Assembly: GCA_937863865.1 (NCBI GenBank)
Contig: CALMHE010000189.1
Span: forward strand, 1 to 35,186
Direction: 5' to 3'
From: an uncultured Anaerolineaceae bacterium
GTDB lineage: Bacteria > Chloroflexota > Anaerolineae > Anaerolineales > Anaerolineaceae
DNA length: 35,186 bases
Shown here: piece after piece, positions 7,516 to 15,465 of the stretch
Layout of the letters: each line of letters starts with the position of its first letter
Numbering within the stretch: the stretch's first letter is position 1
The notes under the pieces: generated by a model
Told to the model about the DNA's origin: nothing
Seen by the model: the letters and a program-made list of their open reading frames with translations, nothing else
Databases searched by the model: none
Position numbers and translations under genes: made by a program

Positions 7516-7543
7516 TTGGTTATTTTCTATTATTGAATACAAT
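7516..7543 (+). promoter_or_regulatory. Putative promoter of HEAT-repeat gene
   Basis: TTGGTT (7516-7521) and TACAAT (7538-7543) are 16 nt apart; the start codon at 7581 follows 37 nt later. Confidence 0.5.
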
Positions 7544-7580
7544 AGGTATGACATCAATCATCAGATTTAAGGAGGGTTCC

Positions 7581-8213
7581 ATGACCATTCTGAAACAGGT
7601 CTCTTCAGCCCTGGGGGAGCGTTCCGGGGAGGCGAACCGCCGGGTGGCGGAACTTTGCCTGGCTCAACCCGACCTGCTGGCGGAGGTGGCGGTGGGACTG
7701 ACCTCCAAAAATGCCGCCCTGGCGGGGGACTGCGCCGAAGTGATGACCATGACCGCCGGGGTAAAGCCGGAACGGGTGGCTCCATTTGCCGCCGCTTTGC
7801 TGGATGTCCTGGCGCATAAAACCACCCGCGTTCGCTGGGAAGCCATGCATGCCCTGGCATATTCCGCAGCCTGCGCTCCAGCATTGATGGCGGCATCCCT
7901 GCCGCGCCTGGCTGAAATATTCCGGACGGACAACAGCATCATCGTCCGGGATTACGCTGTGGATGCAATCGGTAATTATGCCGGAACCGGGCAGGAAGCT
8001 GCCGAAAAGGCGTATCCGCTGTTGAAGGAAGCGCTGACCCTGTGGGAAGGCAGGCAGGCGGGGCATGCCCTGCAAGGTTTGATCCATGTGGCTGCCGCGG
8101 CGCCCCGCCTGGGGGCTGAAATTCGCGAAGCCGCAATCCCATTTCTGGAAAATCCCAAGGGCGTTGTCCGGAAAACCGCCCGGGCATTAATCAAGTCCAT
8201 CGATGCTGGATGA
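7581..8213 (+). CDS. HEAT-repeat protein
   Basis: The start at 7581 is chosen because AAGGAGGG stands 4-11 nt before it; upstream in-frame starts lie inside the promoter. The 210-residue product is nearly all alpha-helical and Ala/Leu rich, with repeated pairs such as RVRWEAMHALAY and IIVRDYAVDAIGNYA and a final VVRKTARALIKSI, the signature of HEAT repeats (about five to six). Such proteins are binding scaffolds and have no activity of their own. No signal peptide. It precedes the ADP-ribosylglycohydrolase gene by 78 nt on the same strand, so it may share its transcript. Confidence 0.8.
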   Translation: MTILKQVSSALGERSGEANRRVAELCLAQPDLLAEVAVGLTSKNAALAGDCAEVMTMTAGVKPERVAPFAAALLDVLAHKTTRVRWEAMHALAYSAACAPALMAASLPRLAEIFRTDNSIIVRDYAVDAIGNYAGTGQEAAEKAYPLLKEALTLWEGRQAGHALQGLIHVAAAAPRLGAEIREAAIPFLENPKGVVRKTARALIKSIDAG

Positions 8214-8291
8214 GAAATTAGTTTACCGGTCTCAATCACCATCAACGTTTCATCGTGCCAATCAGTTTTTGGTCATAGGAGGACTGCAGAT

Positions 8292-9071
8292 ATGCTCGGA
8301 GCCATAGCCGGTGATATTATTGGTTCGATTTATGAGTGGAATCCCAATAAGACGAAGGATTTTCCACTGTTCCAGGAGGACAGCCAGTTTACGGATGACA
8401 GCGTGCTGACGGTGGCGGTTGCAAATGCCATTTTGAAGGGTGATTCCTACGAGGAATCCGTGCGGCGGTTTGGTCTGAAACATTCCTACGCCGGGTTTGG
8501 CGGGTCGTTTAAAAATTGGCTGCATTCCGTCAACCCGCAGCCGTACAACAGTTGGGGCAACGGCTCGGCAATGCGCGTCAGCCCGGTGGGATTTGCATTC
8601 TCCACTGAGGAGGAAGTGTTGAAACAGGCGGAAATGAGCGCCGCTTTCACCCACAACCATCCCGAGGGCATCAAGGGCGCCCAGTCAACTGCGCTGGCTG
8701 TCTTCCTGGCGCGCACGGGGCACACCAAAGAGGAGATCCGTGCCCGGATTACCGCTGAATTTGGCTACAACCTGGAACGAACCCTGGATGAAATCCGCCC
8801 GGGTTACTCATTTGATGTCTCTTGCCAGGGTACGGTGCCGGAGGCGGTCATTGCCTTCCTGGAATCCATATCCTATGAGGATGCGGTGCGCAATGCCATT
8901 TCGCTGGGAGGCGACAGCGATACGCTGGCGTGCATCACCGGCGGCATTGCCGAGGCGTTTTACGGCGGGGTGCCGCTGGAGATCCGGCAGGAAGCCCTGC
9001 AGCGCCTGACTTATGACCTGCGCCAGGTTGTGGAGGATTTTTATCAAAAAATCATGCCGGGAATGGGGTGA
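8292..9071 (+). CDS. ADP-ribosylglycohydrolase family protein
   Basis: 259 residues, normal length for the DraG/ARH family. The metal-binding motifs are present: GAIAGDIIGS at the N-terminus, FTDDSVLT (the T-D-D triad) near residue 33, and GGDSDTLACITGGIAEA near residue 207 (the D-S-D-T metal motif). The family removes ADP-ribose from proteins or small molecules in the cytoplasm, using two Mg or Mn ions. AGGAGG lies 9 nt before the ATG. No ADP-ribosyltransferase or nitrogenase gene is in the window, so the partner is unknown; the HEAT-repeat gene immediately before it could encode a scaffold. Confidence 0.92.
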   Translation: MLGAIAGDIIGSIYEWNPNKTKDFPLFQEDSQFTDDSVLTVAVANAILKGDSYEESVRRFGLKHSYAGFGGSFKNWLHSVNPQPYNSWGNGSAMRVSPVGFAFSTEEEVLKQAEMSAAFTHNHPEGIKGAQSTALAVFLARTGHTKEEIRARITAEFGYNLERTLDEIRPGYSFDVSCQGTVPEAVIAFLESISYEDAVRNAISLGGDSDTLACITGGIAEAFYGGVPLEIRQEALQRLTYDLRQVVEDFYQKIMPGMG

Positions 9072-9159
9072 TCAGCCACCAGACATGAGGCGGCGGCATG
9101 CCCGTCCCGGCAGCGGCATCAGGACCGTGCAGGCTGATATTCCCCCCGCATCCAACTCA

Positions 9160-10515
9160 TTACGGCTTGCGGCGGATGATGCGATTTTTGCTGGCTGATT
9201 GGGGCGCCGGACGATACGATGGCGCCAGGATGGCATGAATCGTACACAGCCGCGTATCGTGCATGCGGCTGCGGATGCGCGGATCAATTTCCTCCAGAGT
9301 TGCCGCTGTGGTGATCACCAGCGGCAGGCGGGCATTGTAGCGGTAATTGAAAATCTGATAGAGCTTTTCACGCGCCCAGGGTGTGGCGGACTGCGTCCCG
9401 AGGTCATCGAGGATGAGGAGTGGTGTGCCGCGCACTTCATCAAACAGCCGGTCGTAGGTTGTCCGGCTGGCGGGGCTGAAGGTGGAGCGTAAATGATCCA
9501 GCAGGTCGGGGACAACCACAAAGAGGGGTTCCTCGCCCAAACCGGCGCGGTAATTGCCAACCGCCGCCGCCAAATGGGTCTTGCCGCAGCCGTAACCGCC
9601 CATCAGGACCAGCCAACCGGCGGGGTTTTCAGCATACGCCTGCGCCGCCCGGAATGCCCTGACCAGGCTGATCTGCTCGTCCTCGGGGAGTTTTTCACGC
9701 TCCCGCAGGCTGAAGTTGCCAAACGTGCGGTCATTCAACAGATGCAACGCCGACAACCCGCCGATTGATTCCTCTGCGGCTGCCGGCGCCCGGTAATCCG
9801 GTGCATGGATGGCAACCAGCTGCACCAGGTCGGGATTTTGAATGCGTGAAGCAATCCTGCCGTCCATTTCATCCAGGCTGCTGTTGGAGGTCACCACGGT
9901 GGGCAGCCGGTGCAGGGAGCGGTAGTCAATGATCTGAAAGAGCTTTTCCTGCGCCCAGGGAGTGGCATTCTGGGTGCCCAGGTCATCCAGCACCAGCAGT
10001 TGAATGCTGCGAATCTCCTCGAAACGCTCCTCGAAAGTCACCTCGGGATCCTGGTAGGCATAGCGCAGCCAGTCCAGCAGGTCGGGGACGGTGAGGAAGA
10101 TGGTGGGGGTGCCGGCGGCGACCACCTCATGTGCCACGGCGGCTGCCAGGTGCGTCTTGCCGCAGCCGTAACCGCCCATCAGAACCAGCCAGCCTTGCGG
10201 TGCCCGGGCGTAGGCTTGCGCCAGGTTAAGCGCCTGCTTGAGGGATTCAACCTGTCTGTCGCCCAAACCGCCGCGCCCTTCCACGCGGAAGGTATCGAAT
10301 CGAAACTGCTCAAAGGCTTCCAGGTTGCTCAGGTTGTAAAGACGCCGGCTGGCTGCCTGCTCATATTCCTCCTGTCGGCAGGTGCAGACCTGCAATTTGC
10401 CAAAGCGCGGGTCATCCAGGGGAACATCCAGCCGCACAAACCCAACATCATTGCAGATGGGGCATCTGGGCTGGCTGGCGGCGGCTGACGACTCAGTGTT
10501 CGATGATTTCACCAT
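9160..10515 (-). CDS. Double-module DnaC/DnaI-type AAA+ helicase loader
   Basis: The start is set at 10515 (GAGGGAG just upstream), which overlaps the DnaD-like gene by 23 bp; the longer frame to 10695 would run deep into that gene. The 451-residue product has an N-terminal zinc-finger pattern (C18, C21, C44, C46) as in DnaC/DnaI-like proteins. Two complete AAA+ modules follow. Module 1 has Walker A GGYGCGKT (114-121), Walker B LLVLDDLG (173-180) and R220/R224. Module 2 has the identical Walker A (306-313), LLILDDLG (366-373) and R413/R417 in matching positions. Ordinary loaders are about 250-330 residues with one module. It should load DnaB, encoded two genes upstream in the same operon, and may act as a built-in dimer. 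Confidence 0.88.
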   Translation of the reverse strand: MVKSSNTESSAAASQPRCPICNDVGFVRLDVPLDDPRFGKLQVCTCRQEEYEQAASRRLYNLSNLEAFEQFRFDTFRVEGRGGLGDRQVESLKQALNLAQAYARAPQGWLVLMGGYGCGKTHLAAAVAHEVVAAGTPTIFLTVPDLLDWLRYAYQDPEVTFEERFEEIRSIQLLVLDDLGTQNATPWAQEKLFQIIDYRSLHRLPTVVTSNSSLDEMDGRIASRIQNPDLVQLVAIHAPDYRAPAAAEESIGGLSALHLLNDRTFGNFSLREREKLPEDEQISLVRAFRAAQAYAENPAGWLVLMGGYGCGKTHLAAAVGNYRAGLGEEPLFVVVPDLLDHLRSTFSPASRTTYDRLFDEVRGTPLLILDDLGTQSATPWAREKLYQIFNYRYNARLPLVITTAATLEEIDPRIRSRMHDTRLCTIHAILAPSYRPAPQSASKNRIIRRKP

Positions 10516-11182
10516 ATTCTCCCTCGACATAGCGGCGCCGATTTTTTTCAGACTGTCCTGGATATCCATCCTGGCTGCCTCTCTCCATCCGTCTCCGCAG
10601 GATGGCTTCCACGTAACGCCACGAACGGGCGTTGGCTTGAACCGCCTGACGGATCGCATCCTCAATCCAGGCGGGGGGGTAGGTCTGCTCGGCATCCCGC
10701 AGGATGTCAGCCATCAGGGGAGTGAGCGGACCGATATTTTCCTCATACAGGCGGAAGATGTTGGGGCGCTCCAGTTCCAGCCGGATTTCGGGGTGGTTCT
10801 GATCCTCCGGCTGCCAGACGCCTTTGAGCAGCCCCTGGTATGCCGCCCTGCCGCGGGGGGTGTTAATGAAATAAATTATATCCCCGTCTTCGCCTGCGGC
10901 TGGTTTTGCATAAAGCAGGGTTCCCCGCTTTACCGCCCGTTCCAGCGCATCCGCCAGTTGACCGGCTCCGCCCGGGAGGCTGTCAACCAGGTGGGGATCT
11001 TCCGCAAAGTCCCGCCCCACCAGGTAGCGCAGCCTGCCTTCCTGGCGGCTGAGGTGCCAGAAGGCGTACAGGGTGACCTTCAACTCACCCAGGTCATCCA
11101 CCTGGGGCAGCAATTCAGCAAAGAATGCCTCAGGCAGGGGAGTGGTTTTGGTTTTGGAGGAGCTGAACCCGGCAAATGACAT
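10493..11182 (-). CDS. DnaD-like replication initiation protein
   Basis: 229 residues. The C-terminal part (about 145-200), with FRLYEENIGPLTPLMADIL and then WIEDAIRQAV and SWRYVEAILRR, is the DnaD/DnaB2 domain found in Firmicute primosome proteins and phage replication proteins. The N-terminal half looks like a winged helix (LKVTLYAFWHLSRQEGRLRYL). The tail is basic and then acidic. Its AGGAGG ribosome site overlaps the dnaB stop codon, and its 3' end overlaps the AAA+ loader gene, so it sits in a tight DnaB-DnaD-DnaC set. It probably bridges the origin and the loader. Confidence 0.85.
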   Translation of the reverse strand: MSFAGFSSSKTKTTPLPEAFFAELLPQVDDLGELKVTLYAFWHLSRQEGRLRYLVGRDFAEDPHLVDSLPGGAGQLADALERAVKRGTLLYAKPAAGEDGDIIYFINTPRGRAAYQGLLKGVWQPEDQNHPEIRLELERPNIFRLYEENIGPLTPLMADILRDAEQTYPPAWIEDAIRQAVQANARSWRYVEAILRRRMERGSQDGYPGQSEKNRRRYVEGEYGEIIEH

Positions 11183-11190
11183 CCCGCCTC

Positions 11191-12585
11191 CTAGCGCCGT
11201 CGTTTTTTGGCTGGGGGTTCCGGCTGGACTGAATGGATCTCGGCATTGTCGAACCGCGCCAGGTTGTTGCGGAATACCACCTCAATCCCGGGGTGGGTTG
11301 GACCATTGCGGTGTTTGGCTACGATGAGTTCTGCCAGATTATGGCGCGGGCTGGTCGGATCCATGGCATCGGGGCGGTGAATGAACATCACAATGTCAGC
11401 ATCCTGCTCGAGGCTTCCGCTTTCCCGCAGATCGGAAAGGACGGGTTTCTTGTCGGTGCGCTGTTCCACTGCACGCGACAGCTGGGCGGCAGCCAGGACC
11501 GGCACCTTCAATTCACGCGCCAGGGTTTTCAGGTTGCGGGAGATGTACGAGACTTCCTGGACACGGTTTTCATTGCGCACATCCCCCGACATGAGCTGCA
11601 GGTAATCGACAATCACCAGGTCCAGGCTGTGTTCCAGGTCCAGCCGGCGGCACTTGGTGCGCAGCTGCATGGGGGTCAGGGCGGGGGTGTCATCCAGCCA
11701 GATTTTGGTATCCCCCAGCACCTCGATGGCGTGCACGAAGAGCGGCCATTCATCCTCTTTCAACTTGCCGGTGCGCATGCGCTGGGTATCGATGCCGGTT
11801 TCCTGGGCAATCAGACGCTGGACAAGCTGCTCGTTGGACATTTCCAGCGAGAAGATTGCCACATGTTTTTTATGGATTTGAGCGGCATTCTTTGCCACTG
11901 AAAGCAAAAAACCGGTCTTTCCCATGCCCGGGCGACCCGCCACGATCAGCAGGTCGGATTTTTGCAGACCGCCCAGCACCTTGTCCAGATCCAACAAGCC
12001 GGTTGGGACGCCGAAAATTTCTTCATCGCGCTGCGAAAGCTGGTCAACCTGGTCGTAATAGGCGCTGATTACAGCATCAATGGGCTTGATGTCGCGCTGC
12101 ATCTGGTCTTCCTTGAGGCTGAAGATGGATTTCTCCGGCTCGCCGATGCTCGTATCCAGCGACTGATCGCGGGTGTGTGCCAGGCGCGCCAGATTGTTGG
12201 CTGCGGTGAGCATGCGGCGCCGAACTGACATTTCCTTGACCACCCGCCCGTACGAAACCGCGTACATGGCGGAGGGGGTCTGGTTGATGAGCGAGAGCAG
12301 GTATGCCCCGCCGCCAATCTCATCCAGCTGGCTTTGCTGGTCCAGCTCCTGGACCACCAGCACAAAGTCAGGCGGCTGACGTTTTTCCTGCAGCCGGACA
12401 ATTGCCTCCCAGATCCAGCGGTTGCGGATGATGTAAAAATCATCCCCGTTCAGAAATTCCGCCAGGTCGTAATACACCTCGCGGTTGATCAGAACCGAGC
12501 CCAGCACTGCCTCTTCAGCCTCGCGGCTGTGGGGGAGCTGCTGAATTTCACCAGGGGTATCGTCGTAGGGGGGGAGATCACTCAT
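11191..12585 (-). CDS. dnaB: Replicative DNA helicase DnaB
   Basis: 464 residues, standard length. The N-terminal domain starts LPHSREAEEAVLGSVL, the usual DnaB opening. The linker ends at FGVPTGLLDLDKVLGGL, then come Walker A GRPGMGKT (217-224), a Walker B region ending LVIVDYLQLM, SRNLKTLARELKVPVLAAAQLSR, and SDLRESGSLEQDADIVMFIHR, all family signatures. The helicase is a hexamer that unwinds DNA at the fork. It overlaps the DUF151 gene upstream by ATGA and its stop overlaps the next gene's ribosome site. The Gly at position 220 replaces the more common Ser of GRPSMGKT; this is not expected to matter. Confidence 0.97.
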   Translation of the reverse strand: MSDLPPYDDTPGEIQQLPHSREAEEAVLGSVLINREVYYDLAEFLNGDDFYIIRNRWIWEAIVRLQEKRQPPDFVLVVQELDQQSQLDEIGGGAYLLSLINQTPSAMYAVSYGRVVKEMSVRRRMLTAANNLARLAHTRDQSLDTSIGEPEKSIFSLKEDQMQRDIKPIDAVISAYYDQVDQLSQRDEEIFGVPTGLLDLDKVLGGLQKSDLLIVAGRPGMGKTGFLLSVAKNAAQIHKKHVAIFSLEMSNEQLVQRLIAQETGIDTQRMRTGKLKEDEWPLFVHAIEVLGDTKIWLDDTPALTPMQLRTKCRRLDLEHSLDLVIVDYLQLMSGDVRNENRVQEVSYISRNLKTLARELKVPVLAAAQLSRAVEQRTDKKPVLSDLRESGSLEQDADIVMFIHRPDAMDPTSPRHNLAELIVAKHRNGPTHPGIEVVFRNNLARFDNAEIHSVQPEPPAKKRRR

Positions 12586-13157
12586 TGTTTTTGATCGGGT
12601 TCTTCAGGCGGTTCTTCATCATCCCCGGATTGATCATCCGGGAGGTTAAAATCCAGGTCCTTGAGGAAATCCTCGAATACGGAGAGCCGGCTACTGGTAT
12701 CGTCGGGTTCCTCACCCTGTAGGGGTGCCAGAAGCGCCCCTTCCTGCTGGACTTCCTCCTCGGGGATGAGACCGGCGGTATTCATCACATCATCAGCCAC
12801 CAGGATGGGGATATGGACGCGGGCGGCAAGCGCCAGTGCATCGGACGGGCGGGAATCAATGCGCACCTCGTGGCCATTCACCTCCAGCACCAGCACGCCG
12901 AAGAAGACATCCTCCTGCAGCGCCACCACCTCCACCCGTACCAGCCGGGCATCGAGCTGTTTGATGATGTTTTTCACCAGGTCGTGGGTCTGCGGGCGGG
13001 CTACTTCAATTTCCTGCATGGCAATTGTGATCGCTTCCGCCTCGAATGGTCCAATCCAGATGGGCAGATAGCGCTCCTTGTTCACCTCGCGCAGCACAAC
13101 AATCCGCTGCTGGTTGGTCAGACTCACGCGAATGCTGTCAATCACAACTTCGATCAT
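12582..13157 (-). CDS. DUF151 (bifunctional nuclease domain) protein with acidic tail
   Basis: 191 residues. Residues 1-130 form the DUF151/BFN domain: LPIWIGPFEAEAI, ARPQTHDL, RIDSRPSDALALAARVHIPI are its conserved parts. Members have been linked to nuclease activity in plants, but bacterial roles are poorly known. From about 130 the protein turns highly acidic (many Asp and Glu, ending DQKQ), possibly a protein-interaction tail. GGAGG lies 8 nt before the ATG. The stop overlaps dnaB by ATGA, so the protein is made together with the helicase. A small upstream ORF overlaps its start in the same way. Confidence 0.9.
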   Translation of the reverse strand: MIEVVIDSIRVSLTNQQRIVVLREVNKERYLPIWIGPFEAEAITIAMQEIEVARPQTHDLVKNIIKQLDARLVRVEVVALQEDVFFGVLVLEVNGHEVRIDSRPSDALALAARVHIPILVADDVMNTAGLIPEEEVQQEGALLAPLQGEEPDDTSSRLSVFEDFLKDLDFNLPDDQSGDDEEPPEEPDQKQ

Positions 13158-13264
13158 GTTCGCATCCTCCGCAGGCGTGATTGCGCCTGTGAAAACATTC
13201 TAACACGCCCAGGGATGGGATGCAACCGAACCAACCGCCGGGCTGTGATTTTTAATATTAACAT
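13154..13264 (-). CDS. Small basic ORF (36 aa) leading the dnaB operon
   Basis: The ATG at 13264 has a perfect AGGAGG 8 nt upstream, one of the best ribosome sites in the window, and the stop TGA overlaps the DUF151 start by ATGA. The peptide starts MLILKITARRLVRLHPIPGR and ends RRMRT; about a quarter of the residues are Arg, with a hydrophobic first few residues. I know no homologue. Translation of it would feed ribosomes into the DUF151 gene, so it may act as a leader peptide or be a real small protein. The two signals together are unlikely by chance, though composition alone does not prove it. Confidence 0.5.
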   Translation of the reverse strand: MLILKITARRLVRLHPIPGRVRMFSQAQSRLRRMRT

Positions 13265-13313
13265 ATATTTTTCCTCCTGTTTATCAATCTTAACAAAAGC
13301 CCTGGATTTGCCC

Positions 13314-13340
13314 TTGCATTTTTTAAGTTTAAGGTATAAT
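13314..13340 (+). promoter_or_regulatory. Putative promoter of response-regulator gene
   Basis: TTGCAT (13314-13319) and a perfect TATAAT (13335-13340) are 15 nt apart. It implies a leader RNA of about 135 nt, which includes a 10-codon ORF starting at ATG 13380. Confidence 0.5.
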
Positions 13341-13482
13341 GAGTGCACTTTGAATGTCCGGATGAATGGACTGAATACTATGTTGCAGGCATTGACAGGT
13401 CGGTCCCTTTGACGACTTCTCAAAAAAGGGGCAACGAGTGAGATCGAGTGCCCTGCAAAGATAATTACAGGAAAAGATTAAC

Positions 13483-14151
13483 GTGACACCATCAAGGGCG
13501 AAAATTCTTCTCATCGAAGGAAAGCGATCGGAGAGACCTTCATTGCTGGCGCCATTGACAAAAAAAGGCTTTTTGGTTGAATCAGTTCCCAACGGCAGCG
13601 CGGCACTGGCCCGGCTGGGCGAAACCCACCCCGACTTGATTGTGGTGGATGCTGCCTCCATGCGGACCAGCAGCAAGCGCATCTGCCAGTCGCTGCGCGC
13701 CAATGCCCCGCGCACCCCCCTGGTGCTGATCCTGGATGAGGGCGGCAATATGGACGAAAAGGTCAATGTCAATGTCGTCTTGCACCTGCCGTTCACCCCG
13801 CAGAAATTGATCAACCGGATCAAGCATTTGCTGCCTGCCGAGCACAAGGACATCCTGCAGGTGGGTCCGCTTCAACTGAATGTCCAGCAGCGCTGGGTGA
13901 AATGCGGCGAGCGCCAGTCCCGGCTGACACCCCGGCTGGTGATTTTGCTGAAGATGTTAATGGAACACCCCGGAGAGATGATCCAGCGGGAGACGATCTT
14001 TAAACAAGTCTGGGAGACGAATTATGCCGGGGACATGCGCACTCTGGATGTGCACATCAGCTGGCTGCGCCGGGCAATTGAGGAGGATCCATCCCATCCG
14101 CGCTATATCAAGACCCTGCGCGGAATGGGCTACCGGCTGGATGTGCAATAA
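13483..14151 (+). CDS. Atypical response regulator, OmpR-type winged helix
   Basis: A GTG start with AGGA about 10 nt before it gives 222 residues. The C-terminal half (about 128-222) is a complete OmpR/PhoB winged helix: LTPRLVILLKMLMEHPGEMI, then VWETNY, TLDVHISWLRRAIEEDP and the wing RYIKTLRGMGYRL. The N-terminal receiver is degenerate. KILLIEGK replaces the usual V-D-D acidic pocket (only E12 is left), D56 occupies the phospho-acceptor position, and the conserved Lys of KPF is Leu (LPF, 102-104). It is therefore probably regulated without normal phosphorylation. No histidine kinase is adjacent. It is divergent from the dnaB operon. Confidence 0.88.
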   Translation: MTPSRAKILLIEGKRSERPSLLAPLTKKGFLVESVPNGSAALARLGETHPDLIVVDAASMRTSSKRICQSLRANAPRTPLVLILDEGGNMDEKVNVNVVLHLPFTPQKLINRIKHLLPAEHKDILQVGPLQLNVQQRWVKCGERQSRLTPRLVILLKMLMEHPGEMIQRETIFKQVWETNYAGDMRTLDVHISWLRRAIEEDPSHPRYIKTLRGMGYRLDVQ

Positions 14152-14210
14152 AAAGGGTGGACACACCGGTCCGTCGCTGGGATATTACAAAGATATCGAA
14201 ATCAACCCTG

Positions 14211-14241
14211 CAGGGGCGCACACCAGGCGCCCCTGATTTAT
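14211..14241 (+). terminator. Terminator after response-regulator gene
   Basis: CAGGGGCGC (14211-14219) and GCGCCCCTG (14227-14235) form a 9-bp stem with a 7-nt loop, followed by ATTTATTTA. Confidence 0.75.
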
Positions 14242-14253
14242 TTACATAAACAA

Positions 14254-14283
14254 AACAGGACGGAAGATTTCTTCCGTCCTGTT
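14254..14283 (-). terminator. Terminator of the decarboxylase operon
   Basis: A perfect 14-bp inverted repeat (AACAGGACGGAAGA at 14254-14267 and its complement at 14270-14283) with a 2-nt centre. On the minus strand it is followed by TTTGTTTATG, so it serves the gene ending at 14302. Confidence 0.8.
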
Positions 14284-14301
14284 GCTGTTCTAAATCATGA
14301 A

Positions 14302-15453
14302 TTAACCCCAGCCCAAACCACGCACCAGCGCCAACAGCAGACCGCCGGCAATCACACTGCCCAACTGACCCGCCGTGTTGGAGCCCATGGCGTGCATCAG
14401 GATGAAATTCTCAAAATCCTCGTCCTGTGCCATTTTGGCGGACAGCCTGCCTGCCATCGGGAAGGCGCTGATGCCGCATGCCCCGATCAGCGGGTTGATC
14501 TTCCAGCCCGAGAGGACGCACATCAGCTTGCCAAACAGCAGTCCGGCGATGGTATCAATCACGAACGCCAGCAAACCCAGACCCAAAATCATCAGCGTCT
14601 GGAACTGGAAGCCGGTCTCGGGGCTGTAGAGGAAGCTTGCCGCCGTCATGGTCGAGCCGATTGCCAGCCCGAGGAAGAGGGTTGAGATGTTGATGATCTC
14701 ATTCTGCACCGCCTTGTTCAGCCGGTCCACCACACCCGATTCCTTGATCAGGTTGCCAAGCATCAACGAAGCGATGAGGGGGGCGGCATCCGGGGCAATC
14801 AGGCTGATCAACACCGTCACCAGGATGGGGAAGAGCACCACACCCAGCCGGGAGACTTCCCGCGGGGCGTAATCCATGCGCACCAGGCGTTCCTTGCGGC
14901 TGGTCATCAGCTTCATGATTGGAGGCTGGATGATGGGGATGAGGCTCATGTACGAATACGCCGCCACCGCCACCGGTCCCAGCATGTGGGGCGCCAACTG
15001 CGAGGTGACGAAGATGGCGGTCGGTCCGTCAATGGCACCGATGATGCCGATGGAAGCGGCTTCCTTCATTTCAAAGCCCAGCAGAACCGCCAGGAGGAGG
15101 GTGCCGTAAATGCCAAACTGACCCGCCGCGCCCAGCAGCACCAGCTTGGGCTGTGCCAGCAGCGGTCGGAAATCAATCATGGCGCCCACGCCCACGAAGA
15201 TCAACAGCGGGAAGAGTTCGGTTTTAATACCCGCCTCATAAATCCAGTACATCCAGCCGCCTTCCACGTAAGCCGACATGCCAAGGTTGGCAAAGATGCA
15301 GCCCACGCCAATCGGCAGGAGCAGGACGGGTTCAATTTCCTTTGCCACCGCCAGGTACACCAGCACGCAGCCCAGCGCAATCATCACGCCGTTTGCCCAC
15401 GTGAACTCGGTGATACCCTTGGTGAGATATACAATTACCTGGGAGAGGTCCAT
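14302..15453 (-). CDS. Sodium-pumping decarboxylase beta subunit
   Basis: 383 residues, normal length for OadB/MmdB/GcdB. About ten membrane segments and the family signatures are present: FPLLIFVGVGAMIDFRPLLA, ASIGIIGAIDGPTAIFVTS, YSYMSLIPIIQPPIMKL and a C-terminal NFILMHAMGSNTAGQLGSVIAGG. The beta subunit removes CO2 from carboxybiotin and pumps Na+ out of the cell. The biotin carrier gene precedes it by 12 nt. Which acyl substrate (oxaloacetate, methylmalonyl-CoA, glutaconyl-CoA) cannot be told, because the carboxyltransferase gene is missing beyond the chimeric junction. The ATG has CGGAG 7 nt upstream. Confidence 0.95.
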   Translation of the reverse strand: MDLSQVIVYLTKGITEFTWANGVMIALGCVLVYLAVAKEIEPVLLLPIGVGCIFANLGMSAYVEGGWMYWIYEAGIKTELFPLLIFVGVGAMIDFRPLLAQPKLVLLGAAGQFGIYGTLLLAVLLGFEMKEAASIGIIGAIDGPTAIFVTSQLAPHMLGPVAVAAYSYMSLIPIIQPPIMKLMTSRKERLVRMDYAPREVSRLGVVLFPILVTVLISLIAPDAAPLIASLMLGNLIKESGVVDRLNKAVQNEIINISTLFLGLAIGSTMTAASFLYSPETGFQFQTLMILGLGLLAFVIDTIAGLLFGKLMCVLSGWKINPLIGACGISAFPMAGRLSAKMAQDEDFENFILMHAMGSNTAGQLGSVIAGGLLLALVRGLGWG

Positions 15454-15465
15454 ATGCCCGCTCCG

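Larger units (their letters stand above)
7276..7580. other. Divergent intergenic region of 305 bp
   Basis: There is no convincing gene here. The region holds a 7-3-7 hairpin at 7328-7358, a 17-bp perfect palindrome at 7454-7470 and a promoter for the HEAT-repeat gene at 7516-7543; these are listed separately. Its size and content suggest shared regulation of the flanking divergent genes. Confidence 0.6.

Noticed and set aside
10516-10695. N-terminal extension of the double AAA+ loader
   Set aside because: It overlaps the DnaD-like coding sequence in another frame and has no ribosome site; the start at 10515 keeps the zinc finger near the N-terminus.
13380-13412. A 10-codon ORF in the leader of the response-regulator gene
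   Set aside because: It has no convincing ribosome site and no stop/start overlap with the gene, so nothing beyond chance supports it.
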